A stretch of 37,015 nt of DNA, from contig CAYUHZ010000004.1 of the NCBI GenBank assembly GCA_964444625.1, positions 1 through 37,015 on the forward strand, in the 5' to 3' direction. This DNA is from CAYUHZ01 sp964444625. Lineage in GTDB: Bacteria > Patescibacteriota > Patescibacteriia > Patescibacteriales > GWC2-42-12. Shown here one piece after another: positions 15,609-25,400 of the stretch. The position numbers and the translations under genes are program-made. How positions within the stretch are numbered: position 1 is the first letter of the stretch; every line of letters starts with the position of its first letter. Under the pieces are notes generated by a model. That model made no database searches and was not told the DNA's origin. It was given only the letters and a program-made list of their open reading frames with translations.

Positions 15609-17336
15609 TTAATTCCAACCACCATCGCCATCCAATACTGCGGTAAAGGTATTAGTTCCAGTATAAACGCCGGAGGGCCTGCCTGCTGGCACGCCAATAC
15701 CCCAAAGGATTATATCGGAAATATTGGTAATCCCTTGTGTCGGACGGTCAATCTCCACGTCAACCGTGGCATCAGTATTAGAAAGATCTATTCCTCCAAC
15801 GCCCCAAGTAAAATTATCAAGGCTATATTCTTGATTATCAACCGTTATAATATCAGCTCCTTTAACCATATCTGTTCCTCTGATGTCAGTGTCTAGCGGA
15901 GTATTGCCGTAGTTTATAATAGTTGTGGTAGCGTTTACCGCGCCGGTATTAAAACTGCTTCTAATAATGCCATAGGGTATAGTCGCTTCGTTAACATCCA
16001 ACGCAGAGGTGGTTAAAACTTCAACTCCATTAAGCGTGGCGTAGTTTGAATTCGCTTTCACGCCATTATCATCGGTTGCCGTCAGCCTGGCAAACCATGA
16101 TTGGGCGTCATAGCCATTATTGCCTGACACTTTGGTTGGTATAGTATAAAAAGCAAAAGTTGTAGTACAACTGAGGGTTGCTCTGGCGTCAGTGCCGCCG
16201 GCGCAATTGGTAATAGCGCAACTGGTATTGGCAATCTGGTAGCAATTATTTGGATCATGGGTGCAGCCAGGACCTCCGGACGCGCCGGATAAATAAATCG
16301 TACTGGTGCCATAGGAGAGATCAATACAGCCGTTGTTATCATCAACCAAAGCAGAAGAAGCGGAGACTGCTACTGCTGGAGCGCCTCGGATTGGTATAGT
16401 GATATCATTGCCGCCGTTCAAAAACATTTCTCCGATGGTCGGCGCGACATTGTTCACTGTATAGGTGCCGGAACGGGAATTGCCGGTAGCTCCTTTAAAA
16501 TTATCATCCATAACAAAGGCGAAATAATTATAAGCCTGATCGCGCAGAACAGAACCGCTGGTCCAGGAACAGGAAGGATTTACGGTTGAGGTGCCGGTAC
16601 AGTAAGTGATAGCAGAACAGCCGGTTGAAGTCGCCCAAGAGTTGCTGCTGCAAACAAAAAGCGTTAAGACATCGTCTCCCCTTTCTATGTCGTCATCATA
16701 TGCCGTTGCCTGAAAAGTGAAAATATCGCCTGGATTTTTGAAGTTTTCGGTAGTAGTGGCGCTGGAAATGACCGGGGCGTGATTGACATATAGCGGAGTC
16801 CCGCTATTGCCCGTACCCTGACGATAAGTATCGCAATCAGCTTCAGTAGCGTGCCCGTCGCAGACAAAGGCGTACCATGCTTGTTGTTCGGTGGCGCTGG
16901 TAACATTACTATAGGCGCAAGTTGAGGTCGCTCCGCTTACAGTCGCCGCCGAAGTGCAGAAAGTTGTCGCTCCGCAAGTTGGCGATTGGCCGTTGCGGGG
17001 AGTCACTGCGTTTGAAGAACAAACGATCAAATAATAATTATTTGACTCAGGGTCATTAGCCTTGGCCTGAAAATAAGCGGTCGCGCCTTCGTTAACCGGA
17101 TTGTTGGCGGTAGAAGCCGGAACCTCCACTGGTTGACCAACAAAAGCTGGCGGCGCGTTGCGCACCGTTACGCTGGTAGTAGCAGTATCGGCGTTTACTT
17201 GAGATGGAGCGAAACTAAAAGGCGCCAAATCTAGCTGATAGTTAAACACTGTTCCGATTATAAGAAAATTTAGCAAAAATAAAACCAATACCAAAGGCAT
17301 TGATCGTTTTATTTGTTTTTTTATTAGCTTGCACAT
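15609..17336 (-). CDS. Secreted protein paralogous to the giant protein's C-terminus
   Basis: 575-residue exported protein of unknown function. Signal peptide (about 1-49, core LVLVLFLLNFLIIGTVF, likely cut after VNA), then repeated beta-sandwich modules rich in Thr/Ser and paired Cys. The first two modules share a pattern: NDPESNNYYLIVCSSNAVTP with WYAFVCDGHA, and VLTLFVCSSNSWATSTGC with YNYFAFVMDDN. A segment NNVAPTIGEMFLNGG follows, then a final domain of ASH/HYDIN-like look (INYGNTPLDTDIRG) ending GVYTGTNTFTAVLDG. From about residue 60 to the end it aligns in order with residues about 4090-4601 of the 4601-residue protein (YYLAVCQTNAISP, NNVMPSIGSLTLNGG, IENIGNSPIDTNLSG, AVYNGVNTFFVV). 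No anchor is visible. It has its own promoter and terminator. Confidence 0.85.
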   Translation of the reverse strand: MCKLIKKQIKRSMPLVLVLFLLNFLIIGTVFNYQLDLAPFSFAPSQVNADTATTSVTVRNAPPAFVGQPVEVPASTANNPVNEGATAYFQAKANDPESNNYYLIVCSSNAVTPRNGQSPTCGATTFCTSAATVSGATSTCAYSNVTSATEQQAWYAFVCDGHATEADCDTYRQGTGNSGTPLYVNHAPVISSATTTENFKNPGDIFTFQATAYDDDIERGDDVLTLFVCSSNSWATSTGCSAITYCTGTSTVNPSCSWTSGSVLRDQAYNYFAFVMDDNFKGATGNSRSGTYTVNNVAPTIGEMFLNGGNDITIPIRGAPAVAVSASSALVDDNNGCIDLSYGTSTIYLSGASGGPGCTHDPNNCYQIANTSCAITNCAGGTDARATLSCTTTFAFYTIPTKVSGNNGYDAQSWFARLTATDDNGVKANSNYATLNGVEVLTTSALDVNEATIPYGIIRSSFNTGAVNATTTIINYGNTPLDTDIRGTDMVKGADIITVDNQEYSLDNFTWGVGGIDLSNTDATVDVEIDRPTQGITNISDIILWGIGVPAGRPSGVYTGTNTFTAVLDGDGGWN

Positions 17337-17465
17337 GGGGATTATTTATATTTAATTTATATTTAATTTTAATATTTTTCTTTAATATTTGGCGAATTTT
17401 AATAAAAATTATTAAATAAACGAAAGTTTTTAATATGGGTAAAAATTATCCACATTACTATATAT

Positions 17466-17494
17466 ATTATAGCATATTATAACTATTTCCTCAA
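17466..17494 (-). promoter_or_regulatory. Extended -10 promoter of the 575-residue protein gene
   Basis: Minus strand: -35 TTGAGG (17489-17494), 17-bp spacer, -10 TATAAT (17466-17471) preceded by TGC, giving an extended -10 TGCTATAAT. It predicts a leader of about 120 bases. Confidence 0.65.
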
Positions 17495-17506
17495 TTACTA
17501 TAAAAA

Positions 17507-18193
17507 CTAAAGTTTAATCGTTTTGAAGGTTTCTATAATCTTAGATAATTGACCTAACATTAGATTAAATTCTTGTGATTTAGCGCCGGTGCTTATATTT
17601 TCCTGAAAAATTTTATAGGTGAAAACTTGATCTGACGCTACTTCTAATTCAACCTCTTCTATCGCTTCTGGCTTGATTTTATCCCATTCTGCCTGTGGAT
17701 ATGTTTTAAAAGAAATAATCGGGCTTTCTTGTTCCGGATTGCCAATATAGAGGAGCAAGAATTCATTGCCTGTTTCGCGCGTGCGGAATTTACCCTCCCA
17801 AATTTCAGGAACCGCCAAACTTCCCTTTATTTTATTTTTCAAAAAGAAAGTCAAGCGAGACATTCTTAGGAACGGATCTGCGGCAACTTCTTTGCTGTTT
17901 GAAATATTATTTTTGTCGGCTATAATTTGTCTGCCTTCGCCTGATAAATCATGATCCTGTTTATTTTTGCTTAACTGATAATAAATTGGCAGTGTTATAA
18001 ATAATAAAACAATAAAGATAGTCGGCCAGAAATATTTCTGGCGGCGAAAATGATAATACAATCCCCTCGCCAATCGGCGAAGCGGTTCAATGTTTTGCCA
18101 CCAAATCAACAAAAGTTTTTTGACTCGATAATAAAGCAGGAGAAAATAAAGCTTGAAATATTTTAAATTTTTTGTTTTTTTCTTTGCGATCAT
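17507..18193 (-). CDS. Single-pass membrane protein, function unknown
   Basis: 228 residues; I do not recognise the family. The N-terminal ~52 residues are strongly basic and aromatic (cytoplasmic side), followed by one membrane helix at about 54-74 (FWPTIFIVLLFITLPIYY) and an extracytoplasmic domain of about 150 residues. That domain holds beta-type strands such as NEFLLLYIGNPE, IISFKTYPQAEW and QVFTYKIFQEN and ends in an amphipathic helix. It begins 27 bases after the permease gene, so it is the last gene of the FN3-ABC operon and may be an accessory subunit or substrate of the transporter. The ATG at 18193 is the natural start; no Shine-Dalgarno is visible. No terminator was found after it. 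Confidence 0.75.
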   Translation of the reverse strand: MIAKKKTKNLKYFKLYFLLLYYRVKKLLLIWWQNIEPLRRLARGLYYHFRRQKYFWPTIFIVLLFITLPIYYQLSKNKQDHDLSGEGRQIIADKNNISNSKEVAADPFLRMSRLTFFLKNKIKGSLAVPEIWEGKFRTRETGNEFLLLYIGNPEQESPIISFKTYPQAEWDKIKPEAIEEVELEVASDQVFTYKIFQENISTGAKSQEFNLMLGQLSKIIETFKTIKL

Positions 18194-18220
18194 GAAATTA
18201 AAAAATGGCTTGAAATTTTT

Positions 18221-19420
18221 TTATTTATACCTGATAGCATCCAACGGATTAAGCGAAGCGGCCCGCCGCGCCGGGAAAACTCCGGTTAAAAACCCCATAA
18301 AAGCGGAAAAGGCCGCTACGAACAAGAGAAACATGATGGGAAAGCTGAACAAAGAGATTGCCACTCCGCCCATACGTTTGGCGATGGTGTTTAATATTAG
18401 GTTTATAGTCAATCCTCCGCCCACGCCGATACCGATGCCGACCAATCCCCCAAGAAAACCCATTACAATTGACTCGGATAAAAACAACACCTTGATACTG
18501 CTTGGCGATCCGCCGATAGTGCGCATAATACCGATTTCATTGGTTCTTTCCATCAAGGTAACGGTCATGGTGTTAAACATGCCAATGGCTGATACGATCA
18601 AGGCGATGCCGCCGAACAAAGCCAAAGTAAACTGAACGCCTTGAAAGATTTTATTGGCCTGCTCAACGGTTTTTGACAAAGCGGTCACGATAAAACCTCG
18701 CTCCAACACCTCCGCTTCAACAATATTTAAAAATTCGTTGGTGGTTACCTTGATTCTGGCTCGCTCATAATAAGGGATGGCGAATTGCGACGTGAATTCG
18801 CTCATCGGAATATAAGCGATGATGTTTGAAGTATCATCGATAACGCCCTTTATCTTGTAATCACGATTTAAAGGGATTTCTTGCATTTCATCCGGCTTGT
18901 CGGTACGAGGAATAAATACTTTGAAACGAACCGTCTTGCCGATGGCCTCCTCCGCTTTCACTTCAAATAATTTTAAGGCGGCCGCAGTCATAACCACCTG
19001 ATCGTTTTCTTCTTCGATAAACAACTGTCCTTGGCCGGCAACCACGCCAGCATAACGAAAATAATTTGAGCTCACTCCTTGCAAAAAAATACTGCCGGTT
19101 AAATCCCTGAATGTCACTAGGGATGTGAAGCTGGCAAGCGGGGCTACGTCTTCAACATTTTCGATTTTACTGAAATAATCCAATTGTTCCTTGTCGATAA
19201 TAACAGCGCGTGAAGGCGGAGTGGCAACATTCAAACTAAGCATGGCTTCGCCAAAGACGATTTTCTCCAGCAAAATACCCTGCAGACCGTAGCCAAGCCC
19301 TACCAACACCACCACCGCGGCGATACCGACGCCGATACCCAAAATGGTCAGCCAGGTTCTGGTAGGCCTGGTCTTGAACATTCTGGTTGACAATCTGATT
19401 GTATCCTGGATTCTCATCAT
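18221..19420 (-). CDS. ABC transporter permease, MacB/FtsX type
   Basis: 399 residues from the ATG at 19420 (MMRIQDTIRLSTRMF, the usual opening of this family). A TTG at 19468 would overlap the ATPase gene by 23 bases and add an atypical tail. Membrane helix 1 (about 22-45, WLTILGIGVGIAAVVVLVGL) is followed by a large extracytoplasmic MacB_PCD domain (about 46-265). Three C-terminal helices make up the FtsX domain: LALFGGIALIVSAIGMFNTM, IVMGFLGGLVGIGIGVGGG and FPIMFLLFVAAFSAFMGF, with the conserved MERTNEIGIMRTIGGS between the first two. Members of this family move force rather than solutes across the membrane, acting on lipoproteins, peptides or cell-wall hydrolases. It works with the ATPase encoded just upstream. 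The substrate is unknown. Confidence 0.92.
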   Translation of the reverse strand: MMRIQDTIRLSTRMFKTRPTRTWLTILGIGVGIAAVVVLVGLGYGLQGILLEKIVFGEAMLSLNVATPPSRAVIIDKEQLDYFSKIENVEDVAPLASFTSLVTFRDLTGSIFLQGVSSNYFRYAGVVAGQGQLFIEEENDQVVMTAAALKLFEVKAEEAIGKTVRFKVFIPRTDKPDEMQEIPLNRDYKIKGVIDDTSNIIAYIPMSEFTSQFAIPYYERARIKVTTNEFLNIVEAEVLERGFIVTALSKTVEQANKIFQGVQFTLALFGGIALIVSAIGMFNTMTVTLMERTNEIGIMRTIGGSPSSIKVLFLSESIVMGFLGGLVGIGIGVGGGLTINLILNTIAKRMGGVAISLFSFPIMFLLFVAAFSAFMGFLTGVFPARRAASLNPLDAIRYK

Positions 19421-19445
19421 AGACGAAAAACTAAAATTAAGCTTA

Positions 19446-20774
19446 TTAGTGCGATTGTTGATAATCAAGGTCTAAACCTTGAATTAAAAGTTTTTCGAAG
19501 TAGGTGGTTAAATCACGAGAAATTTTTTGCGAAAAGCCAACCCCTCCTTCTTCCAATGTTCTGCCCAAACGTTCCTGAAATAACTCGCGCCGAATCAACC
19601 CTGCTACTCGCTCGTAAACCGCCTCTTTTAACCGCTTGACCTGAAAAGGCGTAATTTGCGCCTTGCATTGTTCCAGTAAATACTCAGTCAGACGTTGCAA
19701 GAGGTTTTCTTCCTTGGAAAAAAATACGTTTTGTTCCAACCGCCGGCGGTAGCGCCTGACATCATCCGATTGCCTTAGAATCGTATCTACCTTCTCGCTC
19801 ATAACCTTAGCAAGCGACGGGCTGAATTCAACTCCGCCTTCACTGTATTTCCTGGAAAGCATGTTATAAAAACTTTCTTTTTTTATCTTTCTTTCAATCA
19901 TCAGCCTGACCGCGCCCTCCAACCGTTGCAGTTGGTCAAAGGTAAAATCTTGCGTCAAATAGTTGATAACACTTTTAACTTTCAATTCAACCGGAGTAAG
20001 ATACGGATGGATCTTTGACAACTGTTCAAACTCTGTTACCAGGGTTTTTTGTTTATCGATTTTTGCCATCTGCTTTTTCTCCGGATTCGGAACTACGCGC
20101 ACCACCTTGCCGTCTCGCATATAGAAAACGCGATGGGCATAGGGCAAATATTTAGCATCATGCGTAACCAAGATAATGGTTTTGTGATCCTTTTGGTTGA
20201 TTTCTTCCAAGGTGTCCATAACCGCATCGGCGGACAAACTATCCAAGTTTCCTACCGGCTCGTCAGCCAAGAGTATGTCCGGATTATTAACAAAAGCGCG
20301 CGCTACTGCCACTCTTTGGCTCTGTCCGCCGGATAACGCTTCAGGCAACTTATCTGCCTGCTTTTCTATGCCGAAACGATGGAGCAGTTCCACTGAACGT
20401 TTTCTCCGCTCAATCGGCAAAACACCTTGAAAAATCTGCGGCAAAGAAACATTGTCGGCCACGGTCAAAGAAGGAATCAAATAGAATGCTTGGTAGACGA
20501 TGCCGATGGTCTTGGTTTGAAAATTGACCAATTCATCCGGAGTATAGGCGTAAATGTTTTCTCCCTTGACCGTCACTGTGCCCATGGTAGGCGGTAAAAC
20601 GCCAAGAATTGAATATAACGTAGTTGATTTGCCGCAACCGGAAGGACCGAAAAAAATTATATATTCTTCCGGATAGATTTCCATATTAATGCCATCCGAG
20701 GCTTTAAACTCGTTTTCTTTGCCGTGATTATAGATAATGCTCATTTCGCTGATCTTTATCAATGGTTGTGGCAT
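19446..20774 (-). CDS. MacB-type ABC ATPase with duplicated C-terminal domain
   Basis: 442 residues, about twice the usual length. Residues 1-230 are a complete LolD/MacB-type ATPase: Walker A GPSGCGKST (43-51), Q-loop near Q95, signature LSGGQ (147-151), Walker B ILLADEP (167-173), H-loop H205. Residues about 240-442 form a helical extension with an internal repeat: 277-333 and 374-430 align without gaps over 57 positions with about a third identical (QxxRLxxAV, then F...L.R...EGGV.FS). I do not recognise this extension. It may bind the cytoplasmic face of the permease or a regulator. The gene lies 21 bases after the FN3 gene and its stop is close to the permease start, so all are cotranscribed. 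No Shine-Dalgarno is seen. Confidence 0.92.
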   Translation of the reverse strand: MPQPLIKISEMSIIYNHGKENEFKASDGINMEIYPEEYIIFFGPSGCGKSTTLYSILGVLPPTMGTVTVKGENIYAYTPDELVNFQTKTIGIVYQAFYLIPSLTVADNVSLPQIFQGVLPIERRKRSVELLHRFGIEKQADKLPEALSGGQSQRVAVARAFVNNPDILLADEPVGNLDSLSADAVMDTLEEINQKDHKTIILVTHDAKYLPYAHRVFYMRDGKVVRVVPNPEKKQMAKIDKQKTLVTEFEQLSKIHPYLTPVELKVKSVINYLTQDFTFDQLQRLEGAVRLMIERKIKKESFYNMLSRKYSEGGVEFSPSLAKVMSEKVDTILRQSDDVRRYRRRLEQNVFFSKEENLLQRLTEYLLEQCKAQITPFQVKRLKEAVYERVAGLIRRELFQERLGRTLEEGGVGFSQKISRDLTTYFEKLLIQGLDLDYQQSH

Positions 20775-20795
20775 AGCAAAAAATAATCAAATTGG

Positions 20796-22346
20796 TTAGA
20801 ATTTCTTGACCCAGCCGAAGGTTGATTCAAAGTTGCCGATAATCAAATCAATGATGCTTTGCTCTTGGACCGGCGTTAGCATGGTAAAATCCTCCGACCT
20901 AGTTTCATTATCAGCTTTATCTAAACATTTAATCCAAAAACGATAAACCGTAGCGGGCAAAAAAGCAGTTACCACCTGCACATGCTTGCTTACAGCGTCA
21001 ACTTCCGCCTGCAAAGAACTGTTTTGATTATTATTTCCCAAGCCTTGTTGGTAAAAAAATTGGCAAACCGCCAGTTCGTCAGTTTCCCAGCTTACAATAG
21101 TTTGAACCTTGTTGTCATTGCCGGGATAAAGAGTTGATTCGGTGTTGACCTTGGAAATAACTGGCGGCAAGCGGTCCTTTACGGTCGTGAAAGTCAAGGG
21201 ATCACTGAGAGTCTTTTCGTTGTTTTCATTTTCAACTCTTATAACAGCCATATAAGTAGTATCAAAATCCAAATTATTCAAACGAACCTGGTGAAAGGTA
21301 ACAAAAGTGGAATTACCTTCTAACTTGGGCTGTTTGTTGTCTAAATTAGTATATTCAACAATAGCGGAACAAGGCACGTTAGTTGTCCATCTCAAGGTGG
21401 CGGCGTTCTCTTCTACTTTCTCCACGCGAATATTGTATATTTCTGGCAAAATAGATTTGGTTTTGAAAGTATTGTCATCAGTTCTGCCTTCAAGATCCAG
21501 CTCGGATGTTGAGATGAGTTGAAAATGATAAACGGTGGCCGGTTTCAGATTGGTGATTTCAACCCGATGGGATAGGACATATTCATTGGCTTCCCCCTGC
21601 TTCCAAGTATAAGGGTTTTCCGCTCCCGGCCTATAATTAGCTTCTTCCGCGATGGCGACTATGGTATTCGCGGGTTTATCAGTTTGCCAATTAATTATTG
21701 CGTAATCGCTACCAACCTCCACTTTAGCGGAACTGCCGATAATTATCGGGGGTTTGGCTATTTCATCGGCTCTGTTCTGCAGAGATGATTCAATCAGCGC
21801 CAAATCAGATTCGGAGTTAATTTTTCGGATAAGGTTCCTGATCTCGTCTAACAAGCCTTTTTTTTCATACTCAATCTCCAATTTTCCGGTTTGATCTTTT
21901 TCTGGAAACTGCTCGCCCGCTCCTTCTTTTTTGACTGTTTGATCCAAAGTGGTGACAAAACTGTAATCATCAGAGATGCCTTGATTGCCATGGGTATCGG
22001 CTGAGGTGATGCGAAAGTAATAAGTTGTTTGTTGTTCTAAATTATCAATTACTAATTTATGGGAAGTTTTATCGTAATATGGATCGCGAACAACGCCATA
22101 GCTTTTGTCCAAACCATAATTAATCAATGAATCTGACTTTTCATCTGTCTTCCATGTAATAACGGTAGAGGTGGAGCTGATATCGGAAATCTGAATATCA
22201 AAAATCTTTGGAGGTTTTTTATCTTCTTCTTGCTCTATTGCCAAACCAGCCTCGCTGTTAACTAACAGCAACCAACAGCAAATAGTTATGCCGATAATAA
22301 TTAAAAAAATAAAAAAATTGATTAGAAGAATTCTAGAAAATTTCAT
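20796..22346 (-). CDS. Membrane-anchored fibronectin type III protein
   Basis: 516 residues. One hydrophobic segment (about 10-32) serves as uncleaved anchor or signal, then four FN3-like modules: about 45-133, 197-288, 290-390 and 396-495. Each carries the VITWKTDEKSDSLINYG-type strand pair and an ATVYHFQLIS / TTYYFRITS-type strand. This form of FN3 resembles the N-terminal module of purple acid phosphatases. A charged Glu/Lys-rich linker (about 135-195) separates modules 1 and 2. No enzyme domain is present, so it probably binds another surface protein or glycan. First gene of the operon with the ABC ATPase, permease and membrane protein, which suggests it is the transporter's extracellular partner. 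The upstream palindrome suggests regulation. Confidence 0.87.
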   Translation of the reverse strand: MKFSRILLINFFIFLIIIGITICCWLLLVNSEAGLAIEQEEDKKPPKIFDIQISDISSTSTVITWKTDEKSDSLINYGLDKSYGVVRDPYYDKTSHKLVIDNLEQQTTYYFRITSADTHGNQGISDDYSFVTTLDQTVKKEGAGEQFPEKDQTGKLEIEYEKKGLLDEIRNLIRKINSESDLALIESSLQNRADEIAKPPIIIGSSAKVEVGSDYAIINWQTDKPANTIVAIAEEANYRPGAENPYTWKQGEANEYVLSHRVEITNLKPATVYHFQLISTSELDLEGRTDDNTFKTKSILPEIYNIRVEKVEENAATLRWTTNVPCSAIVEYTNLDNKQPKLEGNSTFVTFHQVRLNNLDFDTTYMAVIRVENENNEKTLSDPLTFTTVKDRLPPVISKVNTESTLYPGNDNKVQTIVSWETDELAVCQFFYQQGLGNNNQNSSLQAEVDAVSKHVQVVTAFLPATVYRFWIKCLDKADNETRSEDFTMLTPVQEQSIIDLIIGNFESTFGWVKKF

Positions 22347-22367
22347 AAAAAATTAAATTGCTTGCTG

Positions 22368-22386
22368 TTGTGTTATTATAACACAA
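22368..22386 (-). promoter_or_regulatory. Palindrome over extended -10 of the FN3-ABC operon
   Basis: A 19-bp palindrome with 9-bp arms TTGTGTTAT / ATAACACAA around one base, 22-40 bases upstream of the ATG at 22346. On the minus strand it contains TGTTATAAT, an extended -10 (TATAAT at 22375-22380). No good -35 is found at 16-18 bp. A dyad exactly on the -10 is typical of a repressor operator. Confidence 0.6.
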
Positions 22387-22492
22387 AACTGTTTTGAAGG
22401 TAAAATTTATTCAAATTACACATTTTTTCTATCTTAACTATTTCTTCTTCGTACAAAATTAATTTCAAACATCTAAAGCCAACTGTTTAAAA

Positions 22493-25400
22493 CTACCATC
22501 CGCTAACCGCTGGAACGACAAAAAAAGTGTTGACGCCATTATAAACAGCCGCATCAGTGTCATAAGGAATGCCAATCCCCCAATAAATATAATCAACCAC
22601 GCTGGCCAGAGAAGTCGGGCGAGGCGTATTGATGTCAACATCGGCGCCACCGATGCTTAAATCATTGCCAGAGCCATAATTAAAATATTGCGTCTTGCTC
22701 CATTCCAGATTGCCGGATAGAAGACTGCCCGATGGCGATCCGGATAAATTCGTGCCAGACAAATTGGTATCAATCGGAGAATTTCCGATATTTTCTATAC
22801 TGGTTGTCTTGGTTGAGGTGGCAGAGTTGCGTCCAACGAAATATGAACCGAAACTAATTGCCGATTCAACAACTTCCAAGCCGGCGTTAATCTCAATCTC
22901 AACACCTCCAGAGGTGGTATAAGCGTAATTTTTGCCGTCAAAAATTGAAATATAAGAGAGCCAATTGTTATTTTTGTACGGGTTGTTTTCATCGCTGTCA
23001 GACGTTGGAATGGCAAAATATTTCAAATAGCCGGTGCAGGCATAATCGGCGTTATAATCATCATCTCCAGCGCACCCGCCCCTAATACAGTTCACGTTAA
23101 TAATCGGATAGCAGTTGTTGTGATTCTGCGAACAAGAGTTGCCGACCGGCGAATAATAAATCACCGCACTGGCGCTGTCAAAATCGGTACAGCCATTGTC
23201 ATCGCTAATATTGTCAAGATAAACAACCACCGCTTTATCTCCGGCTCCCTTAATGTTTAGGGAAATATTAGCTCCGCCGTTCAAGGTGAGCGAGCCAATA
23301 CTCGGCATGACGTTATTGACGGTATAACTGGAAGTTCTGGAATTGCTGGTTGCCGCTAAATAATGAGAATCAAAAACAAAACCGTAATAAGTCGTGGTAG
23401 CGGCCGGGCTGGGCGCCGTATCAACATAATCGCATGATGGATTTGGACCGGCTCCGATATAAAAACAAACAGTGTTGCTTGCTCCGCCGCCACAACCGTA
23501 TTCATCGGCGGAATTAGCGCGGCAGACAAAAAACCGCAAAGTATCCTGCCCGCCCAGAGAATCTGGATCGCTAGAACTGGCGCTAATGGTGAATGTTCCG
23601 CCTGGATCGCGATAATTGACTGTCGTGGCTAAATTGGTAAATAAAGGATAGTGATTAACCACAAAAGGAGAATCGCTTTCGTTGTTATTATAGCCTTGTG
23701 AAGCGGTTGAACACTTCGCCACTCCTGAACCGGCGCGTTTGTCGCATAAGAAAGCGAACCAATCCAAAGATTCGGACGAGGTAGCCGCCTGGTAGGAACA
23801 AGTAGCCTCAACCGTGCTGGAAGCGTCAGTTGAAACACACCAACTGCCGCCGGTACAAGTTGGCGGCCCATTATTACCCGGGCTAATGGCATTAGTCTGA
23901 CAAACAGCCAGGTAATATCTATCGCTTTGCGGATCGTTGCCGGTAGCGGTAAACAGCACGTTGGAGCCGTAGTTAGTTGGAGTGCTGGTCGCGGAAGCGT
24001 TATCAGAAGGGCTGGCGAAAAAACTCGGCGCAACATTGCTTACTCCCGCCAGAGTTGCTTCGGCGTACTTGCTATAGAGATTCAAAGATTCGCCATTGTT
24101 GGTAGCGCGGAAGCAATAAGTCGTGCCGGTTGCCGCGTTGCCAGTTACATTGAGCACGTATTCAATTTCCGTATAATGTCCCTCATTCAAAGTAATGGCG
24201 GAGGTAGTGGCTGAGGGATGTTCCACCATTTTACCAGTGGTAAAAATCCTGCCATCAGCCGACAACTGAGCGGTTGTATTGTCATTATTGGCAAAATAGG
24301 AACTGGTGGTAGCTACAAAATGTTGGTTAGTAGCGATTGCTGGAACTGCCGTCCAAGAAGAAAGAGTTCCGCTATTACAACTGGTGGTGGTGGTGGCGTA
24401 TTCCAAGCGATAAATATAGCTACCGGCACTACCCGCTCCGCTATTAGCTACCGCTATTCTCAACCTGGTGCTGGAGCCGATATTCAAGGCGGTGCTGGTG
24501 CCGGCCGGATCGCCCACATCTTCAGCGCCGCGCCAAGTTGCGGTTGTTTCGCTGCCATCATCGTTCCTCCAGCGGAAATGCGCCTGCTCGGTATAAACCG
24601 TAGGGGTGGAGGTGGAGAAACTGAACAAATCGGTAGATAGAGTTTGGTTGCCGCTTGATTGATAAACTCGGTAATAAGACCAATACGAACCGTCATAATA
24701 CTGGGATAAATTGCTGTTGATATAAGCCGAAAGAGTAAAATCAACATTTGCTGTTGAAGTTGAGTCGCTGGCTATGGTTACCCAGCTGTTGGTGGCGCCG
24801 AAACGAAAGACTTGCAGGCTGACAGCATTGGTAGAGCCGGAATTGGTTGACTGGCCGTTCCAGGAAACTGTAATAGAATCGCTGTTACTGCTGTTTTTCA
24901 TGGAAAAATTAAAAACTGGAATGTTGGCGCTGGAAGTTGCCCGATCGTAGACGCTGTTATCGCTATCGGTATTGGCATAACCGAGCGGATCCAGAAAGTA
25001 GGTTAAGGGGTTGGTGTTGACGGATAAGCTGCTAACGCTGTTTTTGGAAAATCTCTTGGTCTCGGCGGCCACTACGCTAAAAGCGGGATAATTAAGATAG
25101 CTATGGAGCGGCTCGCTGTCGGTGACATTATAAAGCCGCAAGCGATAAGTTCTGCCTAGGGTGGCATAGTCGGTCCTGACGGCAAAAACAAATTCAGTGA
25201 AATTATTATTCAACAAAGAATAGTTGGCCGTCTGATTGGCGTTCTCGTGCCAACGTCCAAAAGACCATGTGTTGGCATTATACGCAGCTTTTGAAGCGCT
25301 GATTATATCATTATTATTGCCCGACAATCCCAAAGAATAGCTGATATCAGAGGTGTTGCCGACATCAATCCAAATCCCGGGACTGGCAGTATCTTCGTAC

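Noticed and set aside
17446..17454. Perfect DnaA box TTATCCACA (and a near match at 15474-15482) as an origin signal
   Set aside because: Isolated boxes with no cluster, no dnaA or dnaN, and expected at this frequency in A+T-rich spacers.
22493..22700. A dockerin or sorting signal at the C-terminus of the giant protein
   Set aside because: No calcium-loop Asp/Asn pattern, no LPXTG-like motif and no terminal hydrophobic helix is present.
24218..24640. Plus-strand frame of 140 codons inside the giant gene, and similar frames throughout 22.7-35.1 kb
   Set aside because: Antisense shadows of the repetitive giant gene: no family resemblance, odd composition, no start signals.
24360..24640. GGTGGTGG-type runs inside the giant gene as a regulatory or CRISPR-like repeat
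   Set aside because: They are Thr/Ser codon runs of the minus-strand protein with irregular spacing; no repeat-spacer structure.
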